Counted from the stretch's first letter, positions 1 through 7,280 are shown. The stretch is DNA of 15,425 nucleotides from CAZTLI01 sp964614375 (GCA_964614375.1 CAZTLI010000081.1:1-15425); one strand, 5' to 3'. Numbers and translations are program-made. Notes: generated by a model from the letters alone, not told the origin.

Positions 1-1835
1 AGATATTTTGTTATCAATCCGCTGGCCTCTAACACATAAACGGCGCCATCGTTGTCGATATTGAAATCAACAGCATTATTCAGTGGTGGACGCACGCTGA
101 CAAAGTATTCGCTCGGTGCGCTGGGATAGGTGCCTGTAGAAGGTTCATAGCGCCAGATTTGCCCTGAACCCGCACCGGGGTCAAGCACATATAATCTACC
201 CCGGTAGAACGTGATGCGAATGGGATTGACCCATGATTCTGCACCGATGAGTCGCAGCGCCTCACACTGCACAAGGATGCTCGTGCGGCAGCGCACCAGT
301 AAGCCGCTGCTATCCACCGCGGCGATGAGATTTTCCTGATCGTCATAGCCGATGCCAATGACTGTCCCCATTGTAAAGCCATCGACAGACCCACCCGTAC
401 TCAATCCTGTTACGGGTTGACCAACATTGGAGACGGCTGAACGACCATCTGGCGCGAGTTGGGCGTTATAGACGATGCCGTTGGCGGTATCCAGCACGAA
501 TAGGTTATTCCCCTGCAAAACGATTTGTGACAGGGTGGCGTTGGGGAATGAAATAATCGGGACGGCCTCGCGGCGGGTGATTCGGTTAATGGCGTCAATA
601 ATCGACTGTCCCTCGTCACGTAAAGGCAGCAGCACGGTGTCATCAGGTCGTACCTGTAAACAGCGCTCGACATTGACCAGTACCGCCGACCACGCCGCCA
701 GCACACCTTCACGATTGCTGGATTCCACACCCCGCGCGAGTGCCGCTGAATCTTGTGCTTCGCGCACACACTGTTCATAATCCGACACGTCCGCATCGGC
801 TAACCACAGCATCATTACCAGCAAGACCACACCCACTGGAATGAGCACAGTGGCGCCTGCAATCCAGGGACGGGTATACCAGCGTCCTTTAGCGGCTGCA
901 AGTTCGCTTTCGTCGGGCTGCGGGAACAAACGGTCAAACACGTTGCCAATTAAGCCTAATCCGCGCGCAAGCCCCGAAAATACAGCGCTCAATCCTCGCC
1001 GTATCCGCGATTGTAGACCTGCGAATGGATTTCGGCGTTGGCGCGCGGGTTTTTCGCCCACTTCGGGCTTGCGGGTTTGGGCTTTGGCGGCGGCGACATC
1101 TTCTTGAATGGTGACGCTTGATTCACCTTCATGGGCGGGCAGCGGGGCGGGCACATCCGGCGGCACAAATTCTGCCACCATCGTCGTCAATTGCAGCACA
1201 GCCAATTCTTTGAGCGTGGCTAAAACGGCGCTGATGTCGCGCGTTTGCAGACTCATGATGATTTTATCTTGCGCCAATTCTGCGAGATTGTCATCCGCCA
1301 GAATCATGCGTGAGCCATTGGCGATGGAATAGCGCGTCATCCGCACATTGGCAACCGGTTGGACGCCCAGCGGCGGGCTAAAGACGGCTTCATCATTGGC
1401 GAGGTCATCGGGGAAGGTTCTGGTCTCGCCATTGACGCGCACCACCGCCACGCCCGACCCAATCCGCCCGATATACAGGTCATCGTTATGCAAGACCGCA
1501 CATAAGAGGCTGGCTTCGTAGTGCTGTTTGGTGCGCGTATTGTGTTCAAATAGATTTTCATTCAGCGTTTTGAAAACCGTGCGTATCCCCGCCGTGACGC
1601 TGCTGCTGGTTTTAAAATAGGTATCGGCAGCAAGTTGTGCCATCCGTTCATAGAATGCCGTCGGCGCATTGGAGTCGCCAGAGGGCAGCACGAGGACGAA
1701 AATCGTGTCCATTTCTCGCCCGCGTTCGGCCTTTTGCGGCGCAATCTCGACCAGCGCGCCAGGTGGCGCGGCATTAATCGCGCGACCACCAACGACATAT
1801 AAATGTCCAACCAGAGCTTCAAAATCAAACGCCAT
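1..1835 (-). CDS. Membrane protein with degenerate PP2C-like cytoplasmic domain and propeller-like outer domain (3' end missing)
   Basis: The reading frame stays open for 611 codons from an ATG at 1835 to the window edge, so the C-terminus is missing. An AAGG ribosome site lies 9 bases upstream (1845-1848). Residues 1-220 resemble a PPM/PP2C phosphatase fold: EASLLCAVLHNDDLYIGRIGSG (109-128) sits where the family has its GDSRAY strand, and MILADDNLAEL (177-187) where it has LxSDGLxE. The GD and SDG metal-binding Asp/Gly residues are replaced, so catalysis is doubtful. A basic, low-complexity stretch (about 250-320) leads to one TM helix (about 324-346). The outer part has blade-like repeats such as NLFVLDTANG, RLYVLDPGAG and AVYVLEASG, which suggest a beta-propeller. 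It lies 65 bases downstream of the receiver gene on the same strand, probably in one operon. The open frame and domain order are seen; the PP2C relation and loss of activity are inferred. Confidence 0.7.
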   Translation of the reverse strand, partial: MAFDFEALVGHLYVVGGRAINAAPPGALVEIAPQKAERGREMDTIFVLVLPSGDSNAPTAFYERMAQLAADTYFKTSSSVTAGIRTVFKTLNENLFEHNTRTKQHYEASLLCAVLHNDDLYIGRIGSGVAVVRVNGETRTFPDDLANDEAVFSPPLGVQPVANVRMTRYSIANGSRMILADDNLAELAQDKIIMSLQTRDISAVLATLKELAVLQLTTMVAEFVPPDVPAPLPAHEGESSVTIQEDVAAAKAQTRKPEVGEKPARQRRNPFAGLQSRIRRGLSAVFSGLARGLGLIGNVFDRLFPQPDESELAAAKGRWYTRPWIAGATVLIPVGVVLLVMMLWLADADVSDYEQCVREAQDSAALARGVESSNREGVLAAWSAVLVNVERCLQVRPDDTVLLPLRDEGQSIIDAINRITRREAVPIISFPNATLSQIVLQGNNLFVLDTANGIVYNAQLAPDGRSAVSNVGQPVTGLSTGGSVDGFTMGTVIGIGYDDQENLIAAVDSSGLLVRCRTSILVQCEALRLIGAESWVNPIRITFYRGRLYVLDPGAGSGQIWRYEPSTGTYPSAPSEYFVSVRPPLNNAVDFNIDNDGAVYVLEASGLITKY

Positions 1836-1857
1836 ATTTCATTACCTTGTCCTTATG

Positions 1858-1879
1858 CTCGCGTGTAATTGTACACGAG
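1858..1879 (-). other. Small imperfect hairpin between receiver gene and PP2C-like gene
   Basis: The 65-base gap between the two minus-strand genes contains CTCG-TGT, loop ACAATT, then ACA-(CG bulge)-CGAG in the transcript sense. No T-tract follows, so it is not a standard terminator. It could affect mRNA processing or differential expression inside the operon, or mean nothing. Confidence 0.3.
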
Positions 1880-1900
1880 AGTGCCGCTAAGGACATGGCG

Positions 1901-2269
1901 TTATGTGGCAAGGGCGCGCGCCCGTTGTGCAATTTCGCGGATTTGTTTGGGGAGAATCGGCTTTTGATAAAATTCCACATCCGCTGGCAGATTTTGGACT
2001 TCCACCACCTGTTGATTGGAACTGATGATTGCTACCAGTGTTTTGTTCAGATGCGGGGCATTTAAAATGTAATCTAATACTGCTTTGCCATTCACCCGCG
2101 GCAACAATAAATCCAAAAAAATGACAACAGGGGTGTGATTTTGTAGCCGCTCCAATGCTTCCGTCCCATCTGAAGCTGCCACCACCGTGAAGCCCAGCTT
2201 ACGTAGTATCTGGTCGTAGAGCATCGTCAAACTCTTGTCGTCTTCAACAACCAGAGCTACGTCTTGCAT
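1901..2269 (-). CDS. Stand-alone response regulator receiver (REC) domain protein
   Basis: The 122-residue protein consists only of a CheY-like receiver domain, with no output domain. The family residues are present: acidic pair E9/D10 (in VVEDD), phospho-acceptor D53 in FLDLLLP, switch residue S83 in AIISS, and conserved K103 in YQKP. An AAGGA ribosome site lies 8 bases before the ATG (2278-2282). Such proteins take phosphate from a histidine kinase and act by protein contact. No kinase is visible nearby. The next gene on the same strand, 65 bases on, is the PP2C-like membrane protein, an obvious candidate partner, but that link is inference. The receiver assignment is firm; the pathway is unknown. 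Confidence 0.92.
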   Translation of the reverse strand: MQDVALVVEDDKSLTMLYDQILRKLGFTVVAASDGTEALERLQNHTPVVIFLDLLLPRVNGKAVLDYILNAPHLNKTLVAIISSNQQVVEVQNLPADVEFYQKPILPKQIREIAQRARALAT

Positions 2270-2330
2270 TGCGGGTGTCCTTCAATTTTGTTGACCATCT
2301 GTATAGGTGATGTCACGAATCACAAATACC

Positions 2331-2371
2331 TGTGTCCAATCCGAATATACATCTATTCTAATGCGGACACA
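2331..2371 (-). promoter_or_regulatory. Candidate control region of the receiver gene with spaced inverted repeat
   Basis: Upstream of the receiver gene, TGTGTCC (2331-2337) and GGACACA (2365-2371) form an inverted repeat with a 27-base spacer. The spacer contains AT-rich -10-like words on the minus strand (TAGAAT, TATATT). Nearer the gene, at 2307-2316, is GTGATGTCAC, a GTGA-N2-TCAC palindrome. A convincing -35 box is not visible. This is an operator candidate only. Confidence 0.3.
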
Positions 2372-2425
2372 AGCCACATAGGGCTTAAGATTATGACGCA
2401 GGATAGACGTGGCCTATCTAGCTTA

Positions 2426-3340
2426 TCATGATTCGGACGCCGTAATCGTAAAGGTCGTGCGGCCTGCGGGTTGGTCGCCGATAAATAGCTGGATGGTGTA
2501 GCTGCCGGGTGGATAACCCGCCGCCTGCCCGAAGAAGAAAAAACTATTCCCCGCTTCACCATCGCTCCACGTATAGACTCCACCCTGTATTGCAATCCCA
2601 TCGCGATAAAGAATGCGTGTCCATGTGACGCCATTGGTCATGTTCTCGAAGGCGATATAGACATAAATCCGGCGCACGTCCGCGTCAAACTGGTCAGTGA
2701 AGACCGTTTCAGAGTCTGTATCGGGGATATAGCCCAACGTGCTGATGTTGATTGCCGCATCATCATGGGGTTCAACTTCGGATGGGGGTGGTGTAATTTG
2801 GAACGCGGGTGTTTCTGAGGGTGTGAGAGAAAGGGTCGCGGTGGGGGTCGCCGTTGGCGGTAGTGCGGTGAAGGTGCGGGTCGCGGTGGGGGTGTTTGAT
2901 GCAGTAGCCGTAGATGTGAGGGTTGCCGTCGCGGTGGCAGTATGTGTAGGCGCGGCGGTGATGTCCCCCCGTTCGATTTGAGCCGTAGCCGTCAGATAAA
3001 ACGCAAATGTTGCTTCAACGTCGGGTGTCGGGAAATTGGGTGTAATCGTGGGGGCGATACCCGGAAAAGAGGTCGGGCGTGGATTGATAAGCTGGTCGAA
3101 TTCATCTATGAAAATCGTCGCCAACCCGCTGAGAAAGCCAATGCCAAGCCCAAGCCCAAGCAGTGTCAACGCGACAAGAAACAACTGCCCACCGCGCTGG
3201 CCTGCCGCCCGACGCTGCCGCCAATAGGGATTACGTCGCGCGACACGCAACTGCTGTATGGACAGGATGAGCAAGACCAGTCCGACCAGCAGCAATATCA
3301 TGACGATGTAGCTCAATGGAGAACTCAGGATGCGTGACAT
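2426..3340 (-). CDS. Two-TM membrane protein with Thr/Pro-rich stalk and C-terminal beta domain
   Basis: With the start at 3340 the protein has 304 residues. TM1 spans about 10-29. A short, very basic loop (RVARRNPYWRQRR, 32-44) marks the cytoplasmic side. TM2 spans about 52-78, putting the rest outside. Residues about 130-185 are a low-complexity Thr/Ala/Pro/Ser stalk with TATA/TATPT repeats. Residues about 200-300 form a compact, beta-rich domain with aromatic residues and a final GSYTIQLFIGDQPAG hairpin, Ig-like in style. I recognise no named family. Possible starts are 3364, 3349 and 3340; I chose 3340 because a TATAAT box ends 7 bases before it and no ribosome site precedes any of the three. 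It is probably an envelope protein; its function is unknown. Confidence 0.75.
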   Translation of the reverse strand: MSRILSSPLSYIVMILLLVGLVLLILSIQQLRVARRNPYWRQRRAAGQRGGQLFLVALTLLGLGLGIGFLSGLATIFIDEFDQLINPRPTSFPGIAPTITPNFPTPDVEATFAFYLTATAQIERGDITAAPTHTATATATLTSTATASNTPTATRTFTALPPTATPTATLSLTPSETPAFQITPPPSEVEPHDDAAINISTLGYIPDTDSETVFTDQFDADVRRIYVYIAFENMTNGVTWTRILYRDGIAIQGGVYTWSDGEAGNSFFFFGQAAGYPPGSYTIQLFIGDQPAGRTTFTITASES

Positions 3341-3347
3341 GCGGGGC

Positions 3348-3353
3348 ATTATA
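3348..3353 (-). promoter_or_regulatory. Perfect TATAAT -10 box abutting the start codon
   Basis: On the minus strand TATAAT covers 3353-3348 and overlaps the ATG at 3349. Transcription starting about 7 bases downstream would begin at or next to the ATG at 3340, giving a leaderless mRNA. No good -35 hexamer is found at 16-18 bases. This is inference from spacing. Confidence 0.4.
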
Positions 3354-3440
3354 CCGCACGTCATCCCCTGCCGTTATAGTCATTTCACGATGGGTTTAAT
3401 GCGATAGCGGATGGGGCAATCGCGCAAGATTCGCGGCGCA

Positions 3441-3764
3441 CTAGACTTGAAAGCCATTTTTATAAGGAATCAAGCGGGTGGAGTAATTGGTGGTATAGGA
3501 TTTGAGTTCCGCTTCTATCTTTTCCCAGCGTTCATCAGCAAAGGCGCTGCGCGCGGTATCCAGACTATCTGCCACAAGCACGATTTCGCGCATGGGATAT
3601 TCCCCATAGGCGATGTGCCATGCGACAAGCAGATATAAGCCGATCGATTGGGCTGTCGGGAAAAATTCGCTCAACACATACCGAATATACTCATGATGGT
3701 GTTCCGGGCGAATGTCGTAGCGCAAGATAAATTTATAGGCTGGGATGAAGGGTATGGGTTGCAT
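3441..3764 (-). CDS. Small conserved-looking protein of unknown function, possibly dimeric alpha/beta-barrel (ferredoxin-like) fold
   Basis: The protein has 107 residues. I do not recognise a named family. The pattern KFILRYDI (strand), HHHEYIRYVLSEFFPTAQS (helix), LYLLVAWHIAYG (strand), REIVLVADS (strand), then helix DTARSAFADERWEKIEAELKS and a final NYSTRLIP strand fits the NIPSNAP/ABM-like ferredoxin folds that pair as dimers. Trp49 and Trp80 and the many His residues are notable. No signal peptide or TM segment is seen, so it is likely cytoplasmic. No clear Shine-Dalgarno precedes the ATG at 3764. It lies about 100 bases upstream of the two-TM protein gene on the same strand, and the TATAAT box before that gene suggests separate transcription. 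Confidence 0.65.
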   Translation of the reverse strand: MQPIPFIPAYKFILRYDIRPEHHHEYIRYVLSEFFPTAQSIGLYLLVAWHIAYGEYPMREIVLVADSLDTARSAFADERWEKIEAELKSYTTNYSTRLIPYKNGFQV

Positions 3765-3876
3765 AGCAGAGAACCATTGTCCATCGAATTAGAATCTATC
3801 ATATCATACCCTGTTGCTCAGCCCCAGTTAATTCATAAATTTTTGATGTGATTTATACATTTATGCGGTGAAGCCC

Positions 3877-3895
3877 AAGCGGATTAAATCCACTT
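3877..3895. promoter_or_regulatory. 19-bp near-perfect palindrome, operator candidate
   Basis: AAG-C-GGATT-A-AATCC-A-CTT is an inverted repeat around one central base, with a single mismatched pair. It lies 61 bases before the TPR/SH3b gene in the 192-base divergent gap between that gene and the small alpha/beta gene. No T-tract follows and the loop is one base, so it fits a protein-binding site better than an RNA hairpin. Upstream AT-rich DNA (3833-3866) could hold the promoter, but I see no convincing -35/-10 pair. Confidence 0.4.
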
Positions 3896-3956
3896 TCTCC
3901 TTGCCGCAGTACGCGCTATCCGGTAATCTTCTATAGGAGTAGGAAAGGATGCCCCC

Positions 3957-6359
3957 ATGCGCGACCTACAACAACGATTGGATGACCTGCGCTATCGCTT
4001 ACAAACCTTGCCAGACGACGATGTAGACCGGCTGTCCGCCATTTCTGATGCGGAAGTTGAAGCGCGTGAATTGTTGAGTGATGCCAAGAACACGCCCTAT
4101 GAACAGTCGGCACAAGCCCTGTTTGCGGAATTGGCGCGCCTGAGTAATCCGGCTTCACCAACAGCCGCGACAGTGCGCGGGTTGGTGCGGCGGGCGCGTA
4201 TTCGCATCGAAATCGCCGGGGATGAAGATGATATTGACGAAGCGATAGACATTCTGGCAGAAGCCCTGGCGCTTGACCCCGATGATGCCGATGTCATTAA
4301 CCTTTTGCAAGATGCAGCAGGACATAACGCCCAGGCCGCGCAGCGGGTGAATGACCTGTTTGGGCGTCATGGTGTGAGTGCATCAGCAGCCGCACCACCG
4401 CCACCCGTACCCAAACCCGCCGAACCACCCCGGTATTCGACTTCCTCCGGTTATCCTGCGCCAGAACGGGATTTGCAATCGCGTGATACGGGTGGTGGTA
4501 TCCGCAGGCCGGGACAAGGCCCGTTATTTGGGGGGTCGGATGTTGAGGGTTTGCTCAGCGATATGACCGAATCCTATTATTCGGGTGAATATCAGCAAAC
4601 AGTTGAATTGTCGAATCGGGTGTTGGCGCTGCAACCGGGCAATCCCACCGCGTTGGAATATCGTCAAAAGGCCGAAGATAACCTCATTCGTGGCATCGTG
4701 CCCGACCATCGTATTCCGTTTGATGCGCGCGTGTCCTATAACCGCGCTAATTCGCTGGTACGTGCCGGAAATTACGAAGAGGCCGAACGACTCTATCGCG
4801 AAGCGCGCGATTTAGCCGAACGCAGCGGCATCCTATCCTGGAAAGATGCCGAACAAGCGATGCTGGATATTCAAGACCTGGCGCTGGCACGCGAGATGCT
4901 CAACGAGGGGGATCGCCTTATCGCGACAGACAATTGGGCCGAAGCCATTCGCAAGTACGAGGGTGCGCTGCGTGTTGTCCCCAACGACCCGCAGGCCGAA
5001 GAACGGGTCGAAATGGCGCGCCGTGTCCAGCAAGATGCCGACCAGATTTCTGTCCAATTGAATATGCTCGGTGGTACGCTGCCAGAGCAGGTGTCACAGT
5101 TGCAAAATATCCGCACCGGTCTTGCGCGCGTGCGCCAACTGCTGCCCAATAGTCAACGGTTGACTCAACTCCAAAAGGACGCGGATAGTCGTCTAAATGG
5201 TGTCAAAACCCAGTTAACCGATCAGGCACAAATGGCGTTGGGGCGCGTGAGCAGCGTGACCTCGCTGGAAGAGCGCCTGAATCTGAGCAATCAGGCACTG
5301 CGAATGCTCGAACTGGCGATTGAACTCGATCCGGGTGACACATCCATTTCGGAAATGTTACAGGATGCGCGCGGCAATGCCAGCGATATGCAGCGTGCCC
5401 GACAGGTAATTGAGCGTGCGGCGGCGTTAATTGCCCAGAACTTTGATAACGAATTGGCGCAAGCCCGAACGATGCTGGCGGGCTTGCATGACTTCGCGCA
5501 AGATGACCGCTATCGCGTGGTTGTCAGCGATTTATTGGGGCGCTACATCGAACGGGCTGAATATGCCCTGGCGGATGGTCGCACAAGCGAAGCGGAATCG
5601 TGGCTCGAAACACTGCGTGACGAACCCTTCCGCATTTTAGGGCGGCGCACCGAATTGCAGCGTCTGGAATTGGCGATACGCGGCGCAAAGCGGCGGGGGC
5701 GCGTAATCAGTCTGGGCATTATCGGTATCATCATCATCATTGTATTTCTGGTGGGTTTGTTCACGCGCGATTCATGGATGGGGGCGATTTTCCCGTCTGC
5801 CACGCCGACAGATACCCCAACCTGGACACCCACGATTACCTATACCCCCAGCGAAACACCCACCCCCAGCGATACGCCGCTGCCGACTAATACACCCTTG
5901 CCGACCAATACCCCCACATGGACATGGACACCATCGCCAACGGTGACGCCTTCGTGGACGGCAACCGCATCCGAGACACCAACCCATACATTGACCCCGA
6001 CTCATACACCGACACTCACCCTATCGCCGACACAAACCACGTCGCCGACGCCGAGTGATACACCAACCCTCACGCCAACCCCGCCGCCATCACCCACACC
6101 CGCAGCCTTGTGTCGGGTACTGGTCATCGTCGATAGTATCAACGTCCGTCCCGACCCCTCTACCCGCAGCCCACGGATCACAACCCTCCGCCAGGGGCAG
6201 ACGATGGATGTGATTGAGCGGGCGCGGCAGGATGGCCTCCCGGACGGTGTGCTCTGGTACAAAGTGCGTGTGCTGATTGGTTCGAGCCTGATTGAAGGTT
6301 GGGTGCGGGCAGATACGGTATCTGAATTGACAGATTGCAACGTCGTGCCCTTACCTTAA
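3957..6359 (+). CDS. TPR-repeat / single TM / Thr-Pro stalk / SH3b domain protein
   Basis: The protein has 800 residues, with a strong AGGAAAGG ribosome site 8 bases before the ATG. Residues 1-580 are soluble and helical. TPR-like units fall at about 92-125, 206-242 (YYSGEYQQTVELSNRVLALQ), 261-290 (NSLVRAGNYEEAERLYREA), 312-355 (DNWAEAIRKYEGALRVVPND) and about 435-470, with a Pro/Gly-rich spacer at 141-190. A basic RRGR patch precedes one very hydrophobic, Ile-rich TM helix (583-602). The stalk (614-718) is almost all Thr, Pro and Ser. Residues 719-794 match a bacterial SH3 domain (INVRPDPS, GQTMDVIER, LWYKVR, EGWVRADTV). The protein has only two cysteines, C719 and C794, flanking the SH3b domain. 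The expected topology is TPRs inside and SH3b outside, perhaps sensing or binding cell wall. The architecture is clear; the function is inferred. Confidence 0.88.
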   Translation: MRDLQQRLDDLRYRLQTLPDDDVDRLSAISDAEVEARELLSDAKNTPYEQSAQALFAELARLSNPASPTAATVRGLVRRARIRIEIAGDEDDIDEAIDILAEALALDPDDADVINLLQDAAGHNAQAAQRVNDLFGRHGVSASAAAPPPPVPKPAEPPRYSTSSGYPAPERDLQSRDTGGGIRRPGQGPLFGGSDVEGLLSDMTESYYSGEYQQTVELSNRVLALQPGNPTALEYRQKAEDNLIRGIVPDHRIPFDARVSYNRANSLVRAGNYEEAERLYREARDLAERSGILSWKDAEQAMLDIQDLALAREMLNEGDRLIATDNWAEAIRKYEGALRVVPNDPQAEERVEMARRVQQDADQISVQLNMLGGTLPEQVSQLQNIRTGLARVRQLLPNSQRLTQLQKDADSRLNGVKTQLTDQAQMALGRVSSVTSLEERLNLSNQALRMLELAIELDPGDTSISEMLQDARGNASDMQRARQVIERAAALIAQNFDNELAQARTMLAGLHDFAQDDRYRVVVSDLLGRYIERAEYALADGRTSEAESWLETLRDEPFRILGRRTELQRLELAIRGAKRRGRVISLGIIGIIIIIVFLVGLFTRDSWMGAIFPSATPTDTPTWTPTITYTPSETPTPSDTPLPTNTPLPTNTPTWTWTPSPTVTPSWTATASETPTHTLTPTHTPTLTLSPTQTTSPTPSDTPTLTPTPPPSPTPAALCRVLVIVDSINVRPDPSTRSPRITTLRQGQTMDVIERARQDGLPDGVLWYKVRVLIGSSLIEGWVRADTVSELTDCNVVPLP
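5796..6104 (+). repeat. Low-complexity Thr/Pro/Ser stalk-coding region
   Basis: About 103 codons are nearly all ACN, CCN or TCN/AGC, with short tandem units such as LPTNTP repeated twice (CTGCCGACTAATACACCC, then TTGCCGACCAATACCCCC). Synonymous positions differ between units, so this looks like selected protein composition rather than recent slippage. The same style occurs in the neighbouring two-TM gene. Confidence 0.7.
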
Positions 6360-6364
6360 CCGAC

Positions 6365-6416
6365 AAAAAACAGACACCTCATGCAGCGAGGTGTCTGTCA
6401 GTTATGTCTCATTTTT
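6365..6416 (-). terminator. Bidirectional hairpin terminator between the TPR/SH3b gene and ppa
   Basis: The perfect 11-bp stem ACAGACACCTC (6370-6380) / GAGGTGTCTGT (6388-6398) has a 7-base loop. On the minus strand it is followed at once by TTTTTTG, a textbook intrinsic terminator for ppa. On the plus strand the T-run (6412-6417) comes about 13 bases after the stem, so termination of the TPR gene should be weaker. Confidence 0.85.
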
Positions 6417-6431
6417 TGTGATGGGGTGTAA

Positions 6432-6983
6432 TTAGACGCCCTGACCCTGTGGCGGGAATGTTTCACGATAGAGTTGCAGCGACTGCATTATGGTTGTTTT
6501 TGCTTCGTCTGCACCGACCCAACCGTCGCTGGAAACTGTCGCGCCTTCGAGCTGCTTATAAACCATGAAGAAATGCTCAACTTCAATCGGGAAATGATGG
6601 GGCAGGTCGGACAGGTCTTTGTAATCGCCATATTCCGGGTCGTTGACGGGCACAGCGAGGATTTTGTAATCACGTTCCCCTTTGTCAATCATCTTCAACA
6701 TGCCGATGGGCCGCACTTCGATGACACACCCCGGAAACGTCGCTTCTTTCATCATCACGAGGATGTCCATCGGATCCTGGTCTTCAAAATACGATTGTGG
6801 GATGAAGCCATAATCACCCGGATAGTGCAAAGGGCTATAGAGCACACGGTCCAGTTTAATCACACCGGCCTTTTTGCTATATTCATATTTGTTGCGGCTG
6901 CCTTTGGGCACTTCCACAATGGCATAGACCGCTTCGGGTGGGTTAGGGCCGGGTGTGAGATTGTGCCACAGGTGCAAACTCAT
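6432..6983 (-). CDS. ppa: Inorganic pyrophosphatase, family I
   Basis: This cytoplasmic enzyme hydrolyses inorganic pyrophosphate to two phosphates, pulling nucleotide, RNA and DNA synthesis forward. The protein has 183 residues, the usual size for soluble bacterial family I enzymes. Diagnostic features are EVPKGSRNKYEY (24-35), YPGDYGFIP (54-62) and the signature DQDPMDIL (68-75), whose D68 and D73, together with D105 in GERDYK, match the metal-binding Asp residues of the E. coli enzyme. The open frame extends 25 codons upstream to 7058, but the conserved protein begins MSLHLWHNL at 6983, where GGAG lies 6 bases upstream (6990-6993). It ends in the shared hairpin terminator. Identification is firm. 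Confidence 0.97.
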   Translation of the reverse strand: MSLHLWHNLTPGPNPPEAVYAIVEVPKGSRNKYEYSKKAGVIKLDRVLYSPLHYPGDYGFIPQSYFEDQDPMDILVMMKEATFPGCVIEVRPIGMLKMIDKGERDYKILAVPVNDPEYGDYKDLSDLPHHFPIEVEHFFMVYKQLEGATVSSDGWVGADEAKTTIMQSLQLYRETFPPQGQGV

Positions 6984-7060
6984 AAGATTCTCCAATTTGG
7001 CATGGATCGGGACAGATCTTGATCGCATTAGACAGGATTGTAGACACAAATCTACCAAAT

Positions 7061-7066
7061 ATTATA
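7061..7066 (-). promoter_or_regulatory. Candidate -10 box for ppa
   Basis: TATAAT is present on the minus strand 78-83 bases before the ppa ATG. No good -35 hexamer lies at 16-18 bases, so support is only the perfect -10 word in AT-rich DNA. Confidence 0.35.
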
Positions 7067-7224
7067 CGTTGCTTCGCCGGTTCTGGAATACAATAGTAAT
7101 GACGAGACGGTTAAATTGAGGCATCCGCACGTATTGCGACACATTTTTTACAAGAATTTTCATCTAAATGCGGTCACCACGACGAAATAGTCAATAACAC
7201 CGTCATCAAACAGTATCCATCTTG

Positions 7225-7253
7225 AGTTTACACTAAGTTTACGAGTGTTTCAT
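7225..7253 (+). promoter_or_regulatory. Direct repeats with about 11-bp period upstream of the htrA-like promoter
   Basis: AGTTTAC occurs at 7225-7231 and again at 7236-7242, exactly 11 bp apart. A weaker GTTTCAT follows at 7247-7253. Repeats one helical turn apart, just upstream of a -35 box, are typical of sites for OmpR/PhoB-type response regulators. Which regulator binds, if any, is unknown. Confidence 0.4.
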
Positions 7254-7280
7254 TGATTTCTTATGCAATGACCTTATCAT
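7253..7280 (+). promoter_or_regulatory. Sigma-70-like promoter of the HtrA-type protease gene
   Basis: TTGATT (7253-7258) and TATCAT (7275-7280) are separated by 16 bases and match the consensus at 4/6 and 5/6 positions. The predicted start near 7287 leaves a short leader containing the GAGGAGAG ribosome site. Confidence 0.5.

Noticed and set aside
1337..1828. Several short minus- and plus-strand frames under the left-edge gene
   Set aside because: One continuous 611-codon frame with coherent protein features explains the region.
2800..2990. Repetitive GT/GC-rich DNA, first considered as a tandem repeat or mobile element trace
   Set aside because: It is the reverse strand of the Thr/Ala/Pro stalk codons in the two-TM gene; units are not exact repeats.
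6279..6288. GGTTCGAGCC, resembling a tRNA T-loop
   Set aside because: It lies inside the SH3b coding region; no acceptor stem, anticodon arm or D-arm can be folded around it.
6474..7022. 182-codon plus-strand open frame opposite ppa
   Set aside because: It is a shadow of ppa: no ribosome site or family pattern, and the minus-strand protein is unmistakable.
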